Shown: positions 23,030-35,048, counted from the first letter of the stretch. The stretch is 64,000 nucleotides of DNA from Ochotona curzoniae (GCF_017591425.1 NW_024467119.1:26385001-26449000), one strand, 5' to 3'. Numbers and translations are program-made. The notes: generated by a model not told the origin, from the sequence alone.

Positions 23030-23325
23030 AGGGGTGGGTGGGTATTGGCACAGTACTTAAGATACTGCTTGGGTACCCTGTATCCATATCTGAATGGCTG
23101 GGTATAAGTCCCAGATTGACTTCTCGTTCCAACTTCCTGGAAATGAGCACCTTGGAAGACAGCAATTGAAGGCTCAAGTATGTGGCACCTTGTCAGTCTT
23201 CTTGGAAACCCAGAGAAGTTCAGGGCTCTTGTGTTTGGTCTGGCCCAGGTATTTGGGGAGTGAACTAGTAGATGGAAGATCGATATCAATCTCTCTCTCT
23301 CTGCCTTTCACATAAATAAAATTAG
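23030..23325 (+). repeat. C-SINE
   Basis: Head gtgggtattggcacagtac. A (CT)n run stands just before the tail ctgcctttcacataaataaa. Confidence 0.75.
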
Positions 23326-23382
23326 GCAAATAATGCAACAACAATCATTATCAAAAGGGCTTCATACTGTTACACAATGGAG

Positions 23383-23662
23383 TAAGTTGGCTAACATCCT
23401 GCATGAGTGATATTTTGAGTCCAAGATATTCTGATTTTCATCTAGTGTCCAGCTAATGCTTCTAGGAAAGAACTGGAAGCTGGCCCAAATACATGGGCCA
23501 CTGCTAATCATGTGGAAGTTCAGGACACTTTTCTTGGCTTGGGGTTTTGGCCTGGTCCGACTCTTGTTATTGTGGCCACTTAGAGAGTGAACCTGTGGGT
23601 GGAATATCTGTGTCCCTTTCCATCTCTTTGTCAATTTGCCTTCAAATAAATAAAGCAAAAAA
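23383..23662 (+). repeat. C-SINE, diverged
   Basis: ggctaacatcctgcatgagt through ggccacttagagagtgaacc to ttcaaataaataaagc. It stands almost head-to-tail with the previous copy. Confidence 0.68.
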
Positions 23663-23994
23663 AAATTTCCTTAAAAGATTTCCCCCTTAGTTTTACTATT
23701 AGAAATAATGCTTTGACAGACAGACATAGGTGTCCTTGTAACAAGCAGGTATTTCTTGTAAATTAATGAAATCACATATAGTTTTCACACATATTATTAG
23801 ATTCCCTACACAGAAGTTTTATCATTTTGTACCTCTACTAGCAATATACAAGAGTTTTTAAGAAGCTTTGTCCATAGAGTACATTAAAGACCTGAATTTT
23901 TCTCTATCTGAAAAGTAACTGAATGCAGTAATAGGAAAAATATGTTGGGTCTTGTTTGCTTCTTAAAGATGGGAGAACACTGTATTTTTTTTTC

Positions 23995-24190
23995 CAAGGA
24001 TTTAGTTATTTTTATTGGAAAGTCAGATATACAGAAAGGAGGAGAGGCAGAGAGGAAATCTTCCGTTTGATTATTCACTCTCCAAGTGGCCACAATAGCC
24101 AAAGTTGAACCAATTCGAAGCCAGGAACCAGGAGCCTCTTCCGGGTCTCCCACGTGCATGTGGGTCCCAAGGCTTTGGGTCATCCTGATC
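23995..24190 (-). repeat. Pika-type C-SINE, 5'-truncated
   Basis: Reverse copy starting ttattggaaagtcagatata, a tail typical of the young subfamily, and ending at gtcccaaggctttgggtcat. The promoter half is missing. Confidence 0.8.
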
Positions 24191-24424
24191 CTTCCTTTCT
24201 CTCTCTCATGGGATACATTTCTACCACCAAATTATTCCCCCTAAGTAATGATGCTATATGTTTAAAGAAGGATATAATGAACATGTATTACATGACAAGT
24301 CATATATTATATCATTGCATATTACCAGAAATTAGTTGATTAGTCAGTGGAATATGTGAAATATGGTACGGTGAAGTGATGCTTACAGAGCTGAATTCCT
24401 ACAATGCTTTTGTGTTTTTCAAAA

Positions 24425-24905
24425 CTGCAGCATTTGTTGTATTTTTGTATGTGTGTTGTAATTGAACCATGTGACATTGAATTTATCATCTTAACAACTT
24501 TTCAGTGTACATTTCAGCAGTGTTACATATGTGCAACACAACTCAGCTACTCATTCACTTCAAACAAAGCTCTATACCCACAACACAACACTATACAACT
24601 CTATCCCCACCATACAACACTACACAACTCTATACCCACTATACAACTCTATACAACAGTATACAACTCTATCCCCACCATACAACACTATACAACTCTA
24701 TCCCCACCATACAACACTATACAACTCTACATCCACTGTACAATAATGCCTCTTTCGCCAGACCTTGGCAATCACTTTCCTATGACTTCCCTGAGTGAAA
24801 TCACATAGTATTTGTGCCTTTGTGATTGCCTTACCTGACCAAGTATAATGTCCTTGAGGTTCTTCTGTGTTGCAGCATGTGACAAGATTTCCTCAAAATT
24901 TTAAG
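24425..24905 (+). mobile_element. Old L1M 3'-region remnant split by a minisatellite
   Basis: The left flank cttttcagtgtacatttcag and the right flank (tggcaatcactttcctatg, gaaatcacatagtatttgtg, ataatgtccttgaggttc) follow the order of L1M 3' sequence known from other mammals. The segment between them is replaced by the minisatellite. Confidence 0.6.
24572..24743 (+). repeat. 29-bp minisatellite
   Basis: Units of 29 bp start with ctat(a/c)ccca at 24572, 24601, 24669 and 24698, the last two identical. Shortened 19- and 20-bp units lie at 24630-24668 and a partial unit ends the array. Each unit repeats the trinucleotide-like acaacactatacaact. No spacers are present. Confidence 0.9.
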
Positions 24906-25186
24906 GGACTTATTTATTATTTTGAAAGGTTGAGAAAAGAAGAGAGGTATCTACTATTTATTGGTTAACTCTCCAAAAACCAAGTCAAGGCCAAGATGAA
25001 GCCAGGATCCAGGAACTTCTTCCAGGCTCCCATGAATGTGGCAGCAACCCAAGTGCTTGTGCCGTCACCTGCTGCTTCTGAGGTAGAAGCCTTGTCAAAA
25101 ATGTAGAGTAGCTGGGATTCATACCAGGTACTCTAATAGTATTCCAAGGAACAGCTTAATCCACTGGCCACAAAGTCTGCCCCTCC
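24905..25186 (-). repeat. C-SINE
   Basis: Reverse copy: ttatttattattttgaaagg tail to the head ctggccacaaagtctgcccc. Confidence 0.75.
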
Positions 25187-25225
25187 TATTCTTGGGTTAG
25201 TTTCCAAAATCCCATAATAGAGCAT

Positions 25226-25305
25226 TTCTAGACCAAAGCCAGGAGCCTGGAACTCCATTTAGGTCTCCCATATGGGTAACAGGAACACAGGAACTTTAAC
25301 CTCCC
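25226..25305 (-). repeat. C-SINE fragment
   Basis: About 80 bp of the central part in reverse: agccaggagcctggaactcc and aggtctcccatatgggtaac. Confidence 0.6.
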
Positions 25306-25735
25306 AGTATATTAACAGTGAGAATGAGCCCTTATAATATAAAGGCAGAACTCCGCTTCACATCTGTCCCTTAGCCCAAGGTGTCCTTATCTGTTCTTTT
25401 TCAGAAGAAACTCACTGAATTGAGTCAGTGATACAACTGGCTCAACCAGGTTCTAATCACCAATTCAAGGAGTCATTTGCTTGTCCAGTAGATAAAACCC
25501 TGTTTGGGCAGTACTGTCAAGAGGGGTTTGCATAAGGGAATTCCAGATCTTGGGCAGATGGTAATTACCACTTACTTACAGTGGTCTCAAGTACCAAATA
25601 AAGCCCACCTGGCCATCATAAGCATTCCTTAAAGTACATAGTATCATTTATATTAATGATTATGTGAAAATTTACTGTCAATTGGTGAAATGGCCATTTT
25701 CCATTCAGTTACTATTTATGGCCATTTTCTCTGTT

Positions 25736-25965
25736 CCCACTAATCAAGGGTCTCTTTGTTTTTACTTGCTAAACTTAAGCCATCTCCCTGTAATGCAAAT
25801 GTAAAAGATATAATCTCAAAATTTAGACGAAAACAAAGAAAGGGAGAAGGGGAGAAGGATGAGGGGAAATGAAAGTAGAGAAAAGAGTGGGAAAGAGGAA
25901 AGAGGAATGAGGAAAAGAAGATAATTATATTTTCAGAATTGTATCTACAAACTACATAGAGTGAT
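25736..25965 (+). repeat. Unclassified interspersed repeat, second copy
   Basis: Partner of 9511-9790. The polypurine stretch 25830-25920 is the longest G/A run in the window. Confidence 0.4.
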
Positions 25966-26349
25966 CATGGAAAATCCAGATAGGAAGAACAAATAATTTA
26001 TAAACTTTGGGTGTTCAACGTAAATTCTATTGGATTCAGCAATTGCTCTCTTTATTTATATATAAAAAAACCCCAGCTTTATAGCTTGATCATAAAAATG
26101 ATGCCAAAAATCAAAAACATACAGAATAGTTTAAATAAAACTTCCTGTAGCCCTCTCCTGCCACCATGGCAGGAGATGTTTCCCATTTTGCTGTCTCTCC
26201 TCCACTCCCACTCCTGTTCCTACTTTGCTGGAATAAAAGAACCTCTTAGGTACCTTGCTGTCTGGTATTCTGATTTATGGTGGCAAATTTAATGCTGGAA
26301 AGAGCACTTAACTTTGATGAAAGAACAAACCCATCCTTCCATTTAGTGC

Positions 26350-26405
26350 CTGAGTTAGAGGGAGAGACAGACAGAGGTCTTCCATCTGCTGGTTCACTCC
26401 AGGTA
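26350..26405 (-). repeat. C-SINE fragment
   Basis: Short reverse piece: gagagacagacagaggtctt then ccatctgctggttcactcc. Confidence 0.5.
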
Positions 26406-26837
26406 TAGTCATACTGGGTCAACTGAGTCAATCAGATTCCCATGTAATCTTGATCTCTCCAAGTGATCCCCTTTGGCAAACTTAACCTTCAAAATCACAA
26501 ATCACATTATATCCTGATCCTATAAATAAAATACCTGCCTTATGAAAGGAGGTTTCAAGTCCTGGTTTTCAAAATCTTCCTCATGCTACCTTATGCCCTC
26601 TCTTTCTTTCGTTAATCACAGCCCTTAGGTAGTTAAAGCTCTGGCCTCCCTGGTCTGACCAACTGTTCTTAATCACAGTGGACAATGTCTGTCTTCTTAC
26701 TAACAATCTTAGCATGTGCACTCATTCCTCACAGCCAAATTCAAAGGCTATCTTATCTATAAAAATGCTTTATTCCAAAAATTAATTTCTCCTTTTATAG
26801 ACCCTAACAACACTTCATACCTCTTGCTAGTGTATAT

Positions 26838-27122
26838 TTTTTAATTTAAAAACGTATTATTTGAAAGACAGAGACAGAAAATCTTCCATATTTCTGGTTT
26901 ATTCCCCAGGCTCGCATTAGCTGCAGTTGGACCAGACTGAAGTCTAGGGTGGGCACTCAAGCCTCACGCCCCACCTGGAGTCGGGGATCCTTGAGTTGTC
27001 ATCTGCAGTGCATCAGGAGGAAGGTGGAACTGGAAGCAAAGCCAGGACTGAAACCCGGGCATTCCGATGTGGGGTATGCCGTCATATGGAATATGCTTAA
27101 CAACTGCATCAAGTACCTGCCC
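26838..27122 (-). repeat. C-SINE, diverged
   Basis: Reverse copy: aaaacgtattatttgaaag tail, aaacccgggcattccgatg near the head. It ends about 330 bp from exon 3. Confidence 0.65.
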
Positions 27123-27454
27123 TTCATTTTGCCATGAATTATAGATTGCTCTACAGACAGGGTCAGCTTTCTGGTTACTTTTGCATTTTTTTTCACCAAC
27201 ACAGCATTTTATACACAGGAGGCACTGGACAAGTATCTGGAAACATGAATTAAAAGTGGAACATTTTTATCATTTTTTTTCCTCACATTCGGAACCTTTT
27301 ATAGAAGTGTTTAGAATTTGTAAATATGGACTTCTTGGAACACATGGTCATTTTAAATTTGATTTGATTTCTTCAGAAGACTGAGATAGGGTAAGCCCAC
27401 AGTCTTTACTTGCCCCTCCCCAACCGAAACAAACTAAAAAGCTTTAACAGTTAC

Positions 27455-27633
27455 CTTTTCCACATCTGAGAGAGAAGTCAGGGATTGATTTTGAAGAACC
27501 TCTGGTGCAGTGAACGCCCGAAGATCCTGATTGGAAATATTCTCATCAGTAAATGACACACTACCAGATGGCAGCAACAGAAGAGACCAGGGAGAGATGA
27601 TGAAGCCAAGGGCAGCAGGATCAGTGATGCTGA
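27455..27633 (-). CDS. PTPN13: PTPN13 exon 3, KIND domain residues 39-98
   Basis: 179 bp entered at phase 1: two bases complete Val39, then 59 codons run to ...SLSDVEK and the exon leaves at phase 0. The acceptor is acaccag with a T-run about 20 bases upstream, and the donor is AAG|gtaact. Visible segments include DPAALGFIISPW, LLLLPSGSVSFTDE and FTAPEVLQNQ. The FTAPEVLQ segment corresponds to the activation-segment APE motif of protein kinases. The KIND fold is a non-catalytic kinase C-lobe, so no catalytic residues are expected and none are seen. Two substitutions against my memory of human (Leu-Ala to Ile-Thr near residues 41-42) are the only differences. The exon is asymmetric, so skipping it would shift the frame. 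Confidence 0.96.
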
Positions 27634-27829
27634 CTGGTGTGTAATTGTGCCAGAAAAAAAAAAGGAAAGAAAAGAGAAAAACAGTTAATTATAATCAGAG
27701 GAACCAGAGATCACTTCAGTAGGTATCCCAGTGCATTCATGTAGATATAGATATACAGTTATACCATATCAACATGCTACACAAAAAAGAATAAACTTCA
27801 CATAAACGCAACTGCAAGCATTTTAAAAT

Positions 27830-27990
27830 TGTTTTTCATGATACAGTTGCACAGGCTCAGGGCTTTCCCCTTCTGTCCTCTGCATTTGCTCTCCCCACCC
27901 CCGTCTTCCCCTATATTATTACAGTAGTATATTCCTTCTGCAAGTCACAAACCCATCATTCTGAACTGTAAGCATTTTTAATAATGAAGC
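27830..27990 (-). mobile_element. L1 3' end
   Basis: Reverse L1 3' UTR tail. Block order (catgatacagttgcacagg, C-rich block, atattattacagtagtata, cccatcattctgaactg) matches 43490-43625. Confidence 0.65.
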
Positions 27991-28109
27991 CTTGATTTAG
28001 CTCTAATCTTCTAAAATTTGGATGGTGGACAGATTGCAGAAGCTAGAAATAGAAAACTTGCAATGTCAGTCATAAGAATCAAACTTGACTCAAAAATTTT
28101 ATCATAGTA

Positions 28110-28155
28110 ATATAAGATATATAGATAATGATAATGATATAGATAATGATCATTA
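28110..28155 (+). repeat. AT-rich simple repeat (GATA/GATAAT)
   Basis: Degenerate tandem of atagataatgat units. Confidence 0.6.
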
Positions 28156-29644
28156 GTTATTAACTTTTTGGGGGGGTCATGGATTCCTTTGAGGAACTGG
28201 TGAAGGCTAGCTACGTTTTCTCTTTTAAAAAGACACTGCTCCTATATACAAAACTGTATACAAAGCTTCACACACACATTACGGCTGCAACATGGCCAAT
28301 ATTATGGCAAAATAGCTTCAATGACTCAACCAACACAGTTAATAATCATATGTTTATTACTTTCCTTTGTAGGGGGCAAAACAGTAACATTACACACAGC
28401 TGGCAGAGACATGATGCTGATATATTACTCTCAGTGTTTATAAACAACATCAAAATGAAAAAGAAATAGTATTTTAAATACCACTTAATTCCAGAGCTAC
28501 TTGAGAAGCTGGGTTGTGCTTGGAGGACCACGCCATATCCAGTTTTCTGACCTGGTTTATTTTCATCTGTGAAACCTGGTCTCGGCCCTATGGCTTGAAA
28601 GTCCCAGGAAGGCAAGCTTACCACTAAGGTGGCTGGAATCTTGCTAGCTGTAAGGATGAGAGTCCAAGTTCACAGATGGCTAGAGGGCTTCTTTATAGGA
28701 ACCACGAAAATTCTTGAAGTTGAAACAGGAGGTGACAAGAGGCTAATGGGGCAGAGGGATTGAGGGGCCTGGGGCTGAACAAGAGTGGGGCTGCTGGGTG
28801 AGAGGCTCCCAACTGAATCAGTGTTCCTCCTGTACATTGTGGAGCTTCCCTCAGGACAACAGGGCAATCGTACCCACATAACAACAGTAGTCATAGATCT
28901 GCTGGAAGAAACTTCCAGTAGCTTCCAGAACCAGAAGAGAGGTCTTGGAAGAATCCTTGAGCAGGCCTAGGAGTTCCAATGGAGCATACTATTGATCTTC
29001 ATGTTTTATGTTACAGGACTTTTTGTGACTACTGCAAAAACAAGCACTACAAAATACAGGAATATAAAACCCAGACTGTGTAGAATAATTTCCTTCCTAA
29101 AAGATGCCATCCAAAATATTGTTATTTCATGTATTTAAACCTTTTAAGAACAACCTAAAATGAACTCCTTTCAAATGATCAATCCTATAATTGCTAGGAG
29201 ACAAATCAGGAAGCCAATACACTACAATCAGGCCTGAGATGATGATGGGATACAACCACAGTGGTTGTATTAGAGAAGATGCAAGCTGTAGGAAACTTGA
29301 TATATTTTAGAGGTACTGATAACACAACTTCCTGACAGACTGGCTATGGGATGAGAGAAAGGCAAGAATCTGGGGGATACCAAGGTTGTAATCTGAGTAA
29401 TCAGAATAATGTGTGTCATCAACTAAGCTGCAGAAGGCCACAGACAGCACAAGGTGCTGAGGTGGAAGCTGGGAGGGAGTGACAATATTTAGAACTTCAA
29501 TTTAGGAACAATTACACTTAAGGTAGATCAGATATTCAAATAGATATAACAAATAGGAAGTGGACCTGGAGTATGGAAAATAAAATTAGAATTGAAGATA
29601 CACCTTGGGAGACATCTGTCTAAGACAATTTAAAATTTGACCAC

Positions 29645-29925
29645 TTGGAGCTGGCACTGTGGTACAGTGCATGAAACTGCTGCCTACAATGACAGTATCC
29701 TGTATGGGCACCGGTTTCTGTCCTGGCATTCCACTCCTGATCCAGCTCCCTAGTAATGCACCTGAGAAAGCAACAGAAGATGGTTCAAGTGTTTAAACTT
29801 CTGCAACCCATGTGGGAGACTCCCATGAAGTTCCTGCCTTCTGGACTTGGGCTGGTACAGCTCCAGCCACTGCAGGTATTTGGGGAGGGCCTAGCAGATG
29901 AACAATCTGTCTCTTGCTCTGTGTG
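29645..29925 (+). repeat. C-SINE
   Basis: Head ggagctggcactgtggtaca. The tail has been replaced by a (TG)n and then AT-rich simple repeat. Confidence 0.82.
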
Positions 29926-29980
29926 TGTGTGTTTATATTATTTATATTTATTATTTATATTATTTATATTTATATTGTGT
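29920..29980 (+). repeat. (TG)n and (TTTATA)n simple repeat
   Basis: A short gtgtgtgtgtgt run followed by ttatattatttatatttatt-type units, probably grown from the preceding SINE tail. Confidence 0.8.
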
Positions 29981-30084
29981 TGTCTTTAAGTATCTCCCAA
30001 AGTGCATACACATCTCTCTCTATACACACAAACACATATAAAAATAACTCCTTTCAAACAAATAATCTTTAAAAAACATGACTT

Positions 30085-30393
30085 GGGGGACCAGTGCCAT
30101 GCCATAACAAGTTAAGTTTACTCCTGTGGTACCAACATCCCATATTGGCACCAGTTCTAGTCCCAGCTGATTCTCTTTTGGTTCAGTTCCTTACTTGTGG
30201 CCTGGGAAAGCAGTGGAAGATGGCTCACATCCTTGGGCCCCTGTACGCAGGTTGGAGACCCAGAAGACAATCCTGGTTCCTGAACAGCTCAACCCCAGCT
30301 GCTATAGCCATTTGGGGAGTAAACCAATGGATGGAAGATCTCTCTTTATCTCCACTGTTTCTGTAGCTCTGCCTTTCAAATAAAAATAAATTT
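30085..30393 (+). repeat. C-SINE
   Basis: Head gggggaccagtgccatgcca, end gctctgcctttcaaataaaa. Confidence 0.84.
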
Positions 30394-30478
30394 TTACAAA
30401 AATGTAAGACTTGATAACCACAAAAAATGACTTAAGAAATGACATTTGGGGTATTTAAATATTAAGATGGACAAATTT

Positions 30479-30792
30479 GGGTCTAGTGTGGTGGCATAGC
30501 CAACTAATCTTCCACCTACAGCAACAGCATCCCATATGGGTGGTGATTGGAATTTCAGCTGCTCCAACTCTGATCCAGCTCCCTGCTAGTGGCCTGGGAA
30601 GGCAGCAGAAGGTGATTCAAGGCCTTGGGGCCCTGCACCTATGTGGGAGACCTGGAAAAGGCTCCTGGCTTCAGACAGGCCCAGCTCTGGCTTTGCAGCC
30701 ATTTAGGGAGTAAACCAGTGCATGCAGGAGCTTTCTCTCCTTCTTTGTTTAACTCTGACTTTCAAATAAAATAAATAAAGTCTTTAAAAAAG
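30479..30792 (+). repeat. C-SINE
   Basis: Head gggtctagtgtggtggcata, tail aataaaataaataaagtctt. It is the third C-SINE of this orientation in 1.2 kb. Confidence 0.84.
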
Positions 30793-32674
30793 ACTGACAG
30801 TTCTTTCCCAATCTCTTTGTTGGGCACATAGATAAGCATGTTACTGTATTCTCCCCCTGTTACTCGTTTCTCTCAGCATCATCAATTTACATCCCATTAT
30901 CTTAATTAAGCCTTTCCATCCAGTTCCCTAGTACTGAGCAGAAGATACCAGGAGGCTGAAATTTTAAGTCTCATGATTAACTCCTGACAGCTCTATATGA
31001 GGAACAAAATGACCACTTCTGACATGCCTGCTACCATTTTGAATGTTTAAATTATTGGGTAACCACATCTGACCCAAGAACCTGAATGTCACATGGAACC
31101 CAAATACTATGTCCTCTTCTGCCATCCTGGATCCTGGTGTCTACCCTGTCTAGAAAAGTGCTAGCTATTTTCCTCCTCCTCTTTCCCCTTCAGCAACAGG
31201 CAGACCCTGACCTCTTCCCAACATGGCAGCACCAACTGGAAACCATTAATGATGAAAGCAACCCAAAACTGCTCACCATTTCTGTTATCAATGTTCTAGA
31301 ACAACCAAGATCAGTAAAAGTATTATTATTCTGGCAAGAACAGTATATTTCAATTTTTGCCTTACTCAATCAGTTTTCACTGAACATTTAAGATATGTAA
31401 TGATTTTACACACTAAATAAACTACTACAATTTCCCCAACACTACAAGTCATCTGTGAATTTGGCACTATTTGGGAAATGAAATATGGGAAATACAAAGT
31501 AGCAAGGAAACAGATACAAGAGGGAGCATCAATGACAATAAGTTCATTTAAACTACAATGAAGAGAAAATTAATGTCCTTTTTTAATGTGTGCCCTTTTA
31601 AAATTGCCGAGACTTGACCAGGGCTAATGGTAGATTTCCAAAAAGAAGAAACAGCCAAGACAAAGGCATGTGGTCATAAAATTATTAAGTACACACAGGA
31701 ACAGTGAGGTTTTTAGGCAGAAGAATTGTGGGGGATCACAATGAGAAACAGAAATACCGAGGTGAGTCATACTTTGCTTGTTAAAAAACACACAGAAACA
31801 TCACAAATATTTTCAAGTGAGATTTTCAAGTGTCTTGTAATACAGCTAAAGCAACTGTAACAACAAACTACACCACTGTCAACTTCCCAAAATACACACA
31901 TTATAGTTAAATACTGGATCCTTGAGAAAACACAGTCAAACCACAAGTATATTTTAAAATAATTGCAAAGGGTTATGCAAACCTATAATGAGGAATGGAG
32001 AGTTGTGGCTATAATCAGCCTTTAATTCACTCTCCTTGTCCAACTAAAAGGAAGGAATTTAGAGCAAATGTATTTGAAATTCTTCAAAGGGTGCTCACAA
32101 AAGAATATTTTTAAATGAGATCCTGGAAGCTTGTAATTTTGTGTTATGTCAGTTGTGCACTGATTGTACTTAAGACCGCTGTTATGAAAGAGCAAATCTG
32201 ATACGAACTAGTTTCAGTAGCCAAATTGCTCTATTTATAGACTTTTACCAACATTCCACTTCTTCCACAGAAGAAGTTAAACAGAATGTCATGAAGCTAG
32301 AGACAAAGTTAGAAATAAGCAGAAATTTGGGATGCAAAGAAATATCTGAGCTCTTCCATGGTTCTCTTAAACTAAGACTCACGGGTCACTTCATATTCAT
32401 ACATTTTTTTTTCCCTCCTGAGAGTTATTGCCATTTCCTTCTGATTATTCCTGTCGTTTTAAAACTGTCTCTTACAGCACTAAAAATCAGAGAAATGATC
32501 ATAAATGGATAACAAGCATTTTAAGAATATTAGAAAATCATCTTGAAAAGTTAACCAGCATTGACATTGTTTAGACCTGAAAAATCCCTTTGCCTTTTCA
32601 AGCAGAAGAAATTGTAGTTTTCCTGTTTTATATATCAGGGTGCTGGACAGACATGGTGGCTATTGTTCTTTTAA

Positions 32675-32955
32675 AATTTCCTTTATTTATTTGAAAGGCA
32701 GAGCTACAGAGATATTTCATCTGCTAAATGGTTGCAATTACCAGGGCTGGGCAAGGAAGCCAGGAGCCAGGACGTCTTCTGGATCTCCCCAGTGAGTGGC
32801 AGAAGCTCACGAACAGGGCCATATTCTGCTGCTTTCCTAGCCACATTATCACAGAGACAGATCAGAAGTGGAGCAAGAAGGACTTGAACCAATGTCTATA
32901 TGGGATGTTGATGCTGCAGGCTGTGGCCCAACTTACTATGCTCCAACACTGGCTG
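32675..32955 (-). repeat. C-SINE
   Basis: Reverse copy: cctttatttatttgaaaggc tail, and tatatgggatgttgatgctg near the head. Confidence 0.78.
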
Positions 32956-33066
32956 CAAGGGCAATGTTTTAAACTCTGAAGGACTTGATGCTGCATTACA
33001 GTTCTCTCAAAAATTCAATTTATATGTAAATACATTCCTGTGTGTCTATGTATGTTTCTCCCTCTA

Positions 33067-33071
33067 TAGAC

Positions 33072-33104
<33 letters not shown>

Positions 33105-33118
33105 CACACACACACACA
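33067..33118 (+). repeat. (GACA)n(CA)n microsatellite
   Basis: About eight gaca units followed by a ca run of about nine. A compound repeat with a clean phase change near 33102. Confidence 0.95.
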
Positions 33119-33659
33119 GTTGAATCAATCATTTGGCATAGCTTAGTAAACAAATCAGCAAAAAATGATTTAGATTAATTCAGCTGTATTTTAAACATTT
33201 TCTTGATAAAATTCTGTAATATATTATTTAAGGTTCATTGGAACTTACAGTACAAACTATTAAGTAGTCCTCTAATAGAAACTGTATTGATTGTTTTGCT
33301 GTTGCTTTCAAAAACCTCAGTTCCTCTAGTATAAAACATAGAAAACATGTTTTTGAAAATAAAATTGTACAAATGACTGAAATTGAGATATGTACTAACA
33401 TAAATTATACATTTTATATCATGCAAGTATTTGTTCTATGGCCAACCACTCAATAACAGTTAATAAACTCCCGTGAGCCTTTGATCCTCCAGAGCTTAAA
33501 CTTTTGTATGTTAAGTTCCAGAGCTCACTAATCACCTAAATCCCTAAACACACCTAGGAGTTCTGGAGAACAGCAGAGAAATTGTTAATTTTTCATTCTT
33601 TTTAATATCTGACTTCATTAATGTAGTATGTAGCCTGATTTAATTATGCAAACAGAACA

Positions 33660-33750
33660 GAATAGGGGTCACAATTCCTAGGCTCAAATCCTGGATTTGA
33701 TATGTACAGCTTACACTATGTTCTTAAGTCAGCTTCTCTGTGCCTGATGG
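33660..33750 (+). repeat. MIR remnant
   Basis: cctaggctcaaatcctggat, then ttcttaagtcagcttctctg, in MIR order. Confidence 0.45.
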
Positions 33751-33765
33751 AAACAAAAAATTTTA

Positions 33766-33850
33766 AAAAGATTTATTAATTATCATTATTATTTATTTGA
33801 AAGGCAGATTTGCAGAGAGAAGGAGTGACAGAGAGATCTTCCATCTTCCT
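33766..33850 (-). repeat. C-SINE 3' end only
   Basis: Tail and CT-rich part in reverse (atttatttgaaaggcagatt, gatcttccatcttcctgg), broken exactly where the L1 sequence begins. Confidence 0.7.
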
Positions 33851-33854
33851 GGTT

Positions 33855-35048
33855 TGGAAGAGGCGTATTGTTTTAACTTTTCTTTACTGTAGAAGATTTT
33901 TATTTCATTTTCAAAGACAAAGGAAAGCTTTGCTGGGGAAGTCCTCCTGGGCTGACAATTTTTTGCTGTTAGAATCTGGAATATGTCACTCCATTCTCTT
34001 TTGGCCTGTAGAGTTTTCTGGGAGAGGTCTCCTGTGAGTTTAATTGGCATTCCTCTATATGTCAATTGACTTTTTTCATGTGCACATTTAAGGATCTTTT
34101 CCTTATGTTTGATTAAAGAGAGCTTGACGATCATATGTCGTGATGAAGACTGCTTTTGGTCAACCTTGTTGCGAGTTCTGTGCTCTCCTGGATATAGTTC
34201 CCCAATTCTTTCTACAGATTAGGGAAATTTTCCTTTATTATTTCATTCAAAACATTTTAAACCCAGCTTCTCTTTCTGCACCTTCTGGGACTCCAATAAC
34301 GCTTACATTTGGCCTTTTAATCGTGTCTTTCAGTTCTTGAATACTTTTTTTTTTTTTTGCTTGACACAGCTCTGCTTAAAGCTTCTTGATTCCCATTATG
34401 ACAAATATCTTCCAATTCTGAGATACTTTCTTCTGCCTCCTTCATTCTATTATTGTGACTTTCCACTCAAGTTTTTTTATAAGATCTATATTATTTTTAT
34501 TGGAAATCCAGATATACAGAGAGGAGGAGAAAGAGAGGAAGATCTTTTATCCCCAAGTGACTGCAACAGCCGGTGCTGTGCGGATCCAAAGTCAGGAGCC
34601 CAGAACCTCCTCCAGGTCTCCCACACAGGCACAGGGTCCCAAGGCTTTGGGCCATCCTCCACTGCTTTCCCAGGCCACAGACACGAAGCTGGATGGGAAG
34701 TGGGGCTGCTGGGATTAGAACTGGTGCCCATATGGGATCCTGGCTGCTAGGACACTGTGCCGGGCCCTCCACTTAAGTTTTAATTTGCTCTATTGCATCC
34801 TTCATTTCCAACAATCCATCTTGATTTTTTTCAGTTGCTGTTGCCTGTGTGACATATTCCTTGAATTCCTGCATGTGTTTCTTGTTGTTGATAAGAAGCT
34901 TTGTAAAGAGTTTTCTGAATTCGGTATCTATCCCCCATTTTCTGAATGTCTTCCTCAGGTAACTCTGAGGTTGGCAAAGACTACTCTTTGCAGCAGAGTC
35001 TTCAGTAATATTCATTGTGCCTTTGTCTCTTCTTTGGTTCCTGGTCAT
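33855..35048 (-). pseudogene. L1 ORF1 (RNA-binding protein) remnant
   Basis: ORF1 encodes the trimeric nucleic-acid chaperone of L1. The N-terminal frame starts at 35048 with MTRNQRRDKGTMNITEDSA and stays open to about 34773. After the SINE interruption the conserved C-terminal domain reads, on the same strand, through LIKHKEKILKCAHEKSQLTY, RGMPIKLTGDLSQKTLQAKR and REWSDIFQILTAKNCQPR (34134 down to about 33900). This is the typical L1 ORF1 C-terminal pattern. It is inactive: split by the SINE and without an ORF2. Confidence 0.82.
34477..34767 (-). repeat. Pika-type C-SINE inside L1 ORF1
   Basis: Complete reverse copy, ttattggaaatccagatata tail to cactgtgccgggccc head. Near-identical flanks tccactcaagtttt (from 34462) and tccacttaagtttt (34768-34781) mark the target-site duplication. 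The SINE is therefore younger than the L1. Confidence 0.9.

Larger units (their letters stand above)
22564..27454 (-). other. PTPN13: PTPN13 intron 3
   Basis: 4.9 kb, phase 0. It holds six C-SINE copies or fragments, the L1M remnant with the 29-bp minisatellite and one purine-rich unclassified repeat. I see nothing identifiable in 22564-23029, 23663-23990, 25306-25735, 25966-26349 and 27123-27454. Confidence 0.9.

Noticed and set aside
24572..24743. CRISPR-like repeat length (29 bp)
   Set aside because: Units are directly adjacent without spacers, and the host is a mammal. It is a minisatellite.
24404..24808. 134-codon plus-strand open frame and two overlapping ones, rich in Tyr/Thr repeats
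   Set aside because: They are read-through of the 29-bp minisatellite, which has no stop in any frame. There is no homology or splice context.
31086..31391. 101-codon plus-strand open frame in apparently unique sequence
   Set aside because: No recognisable family, no splice or promoter evidence, and a length expected by chance in 64 kb.
34337..34772. Several overlapping open frames on both strands
   Set aside because: They run through the C-SINE inserted in L1 ORF1. C-SINE sequence commonly gives such chance frames.
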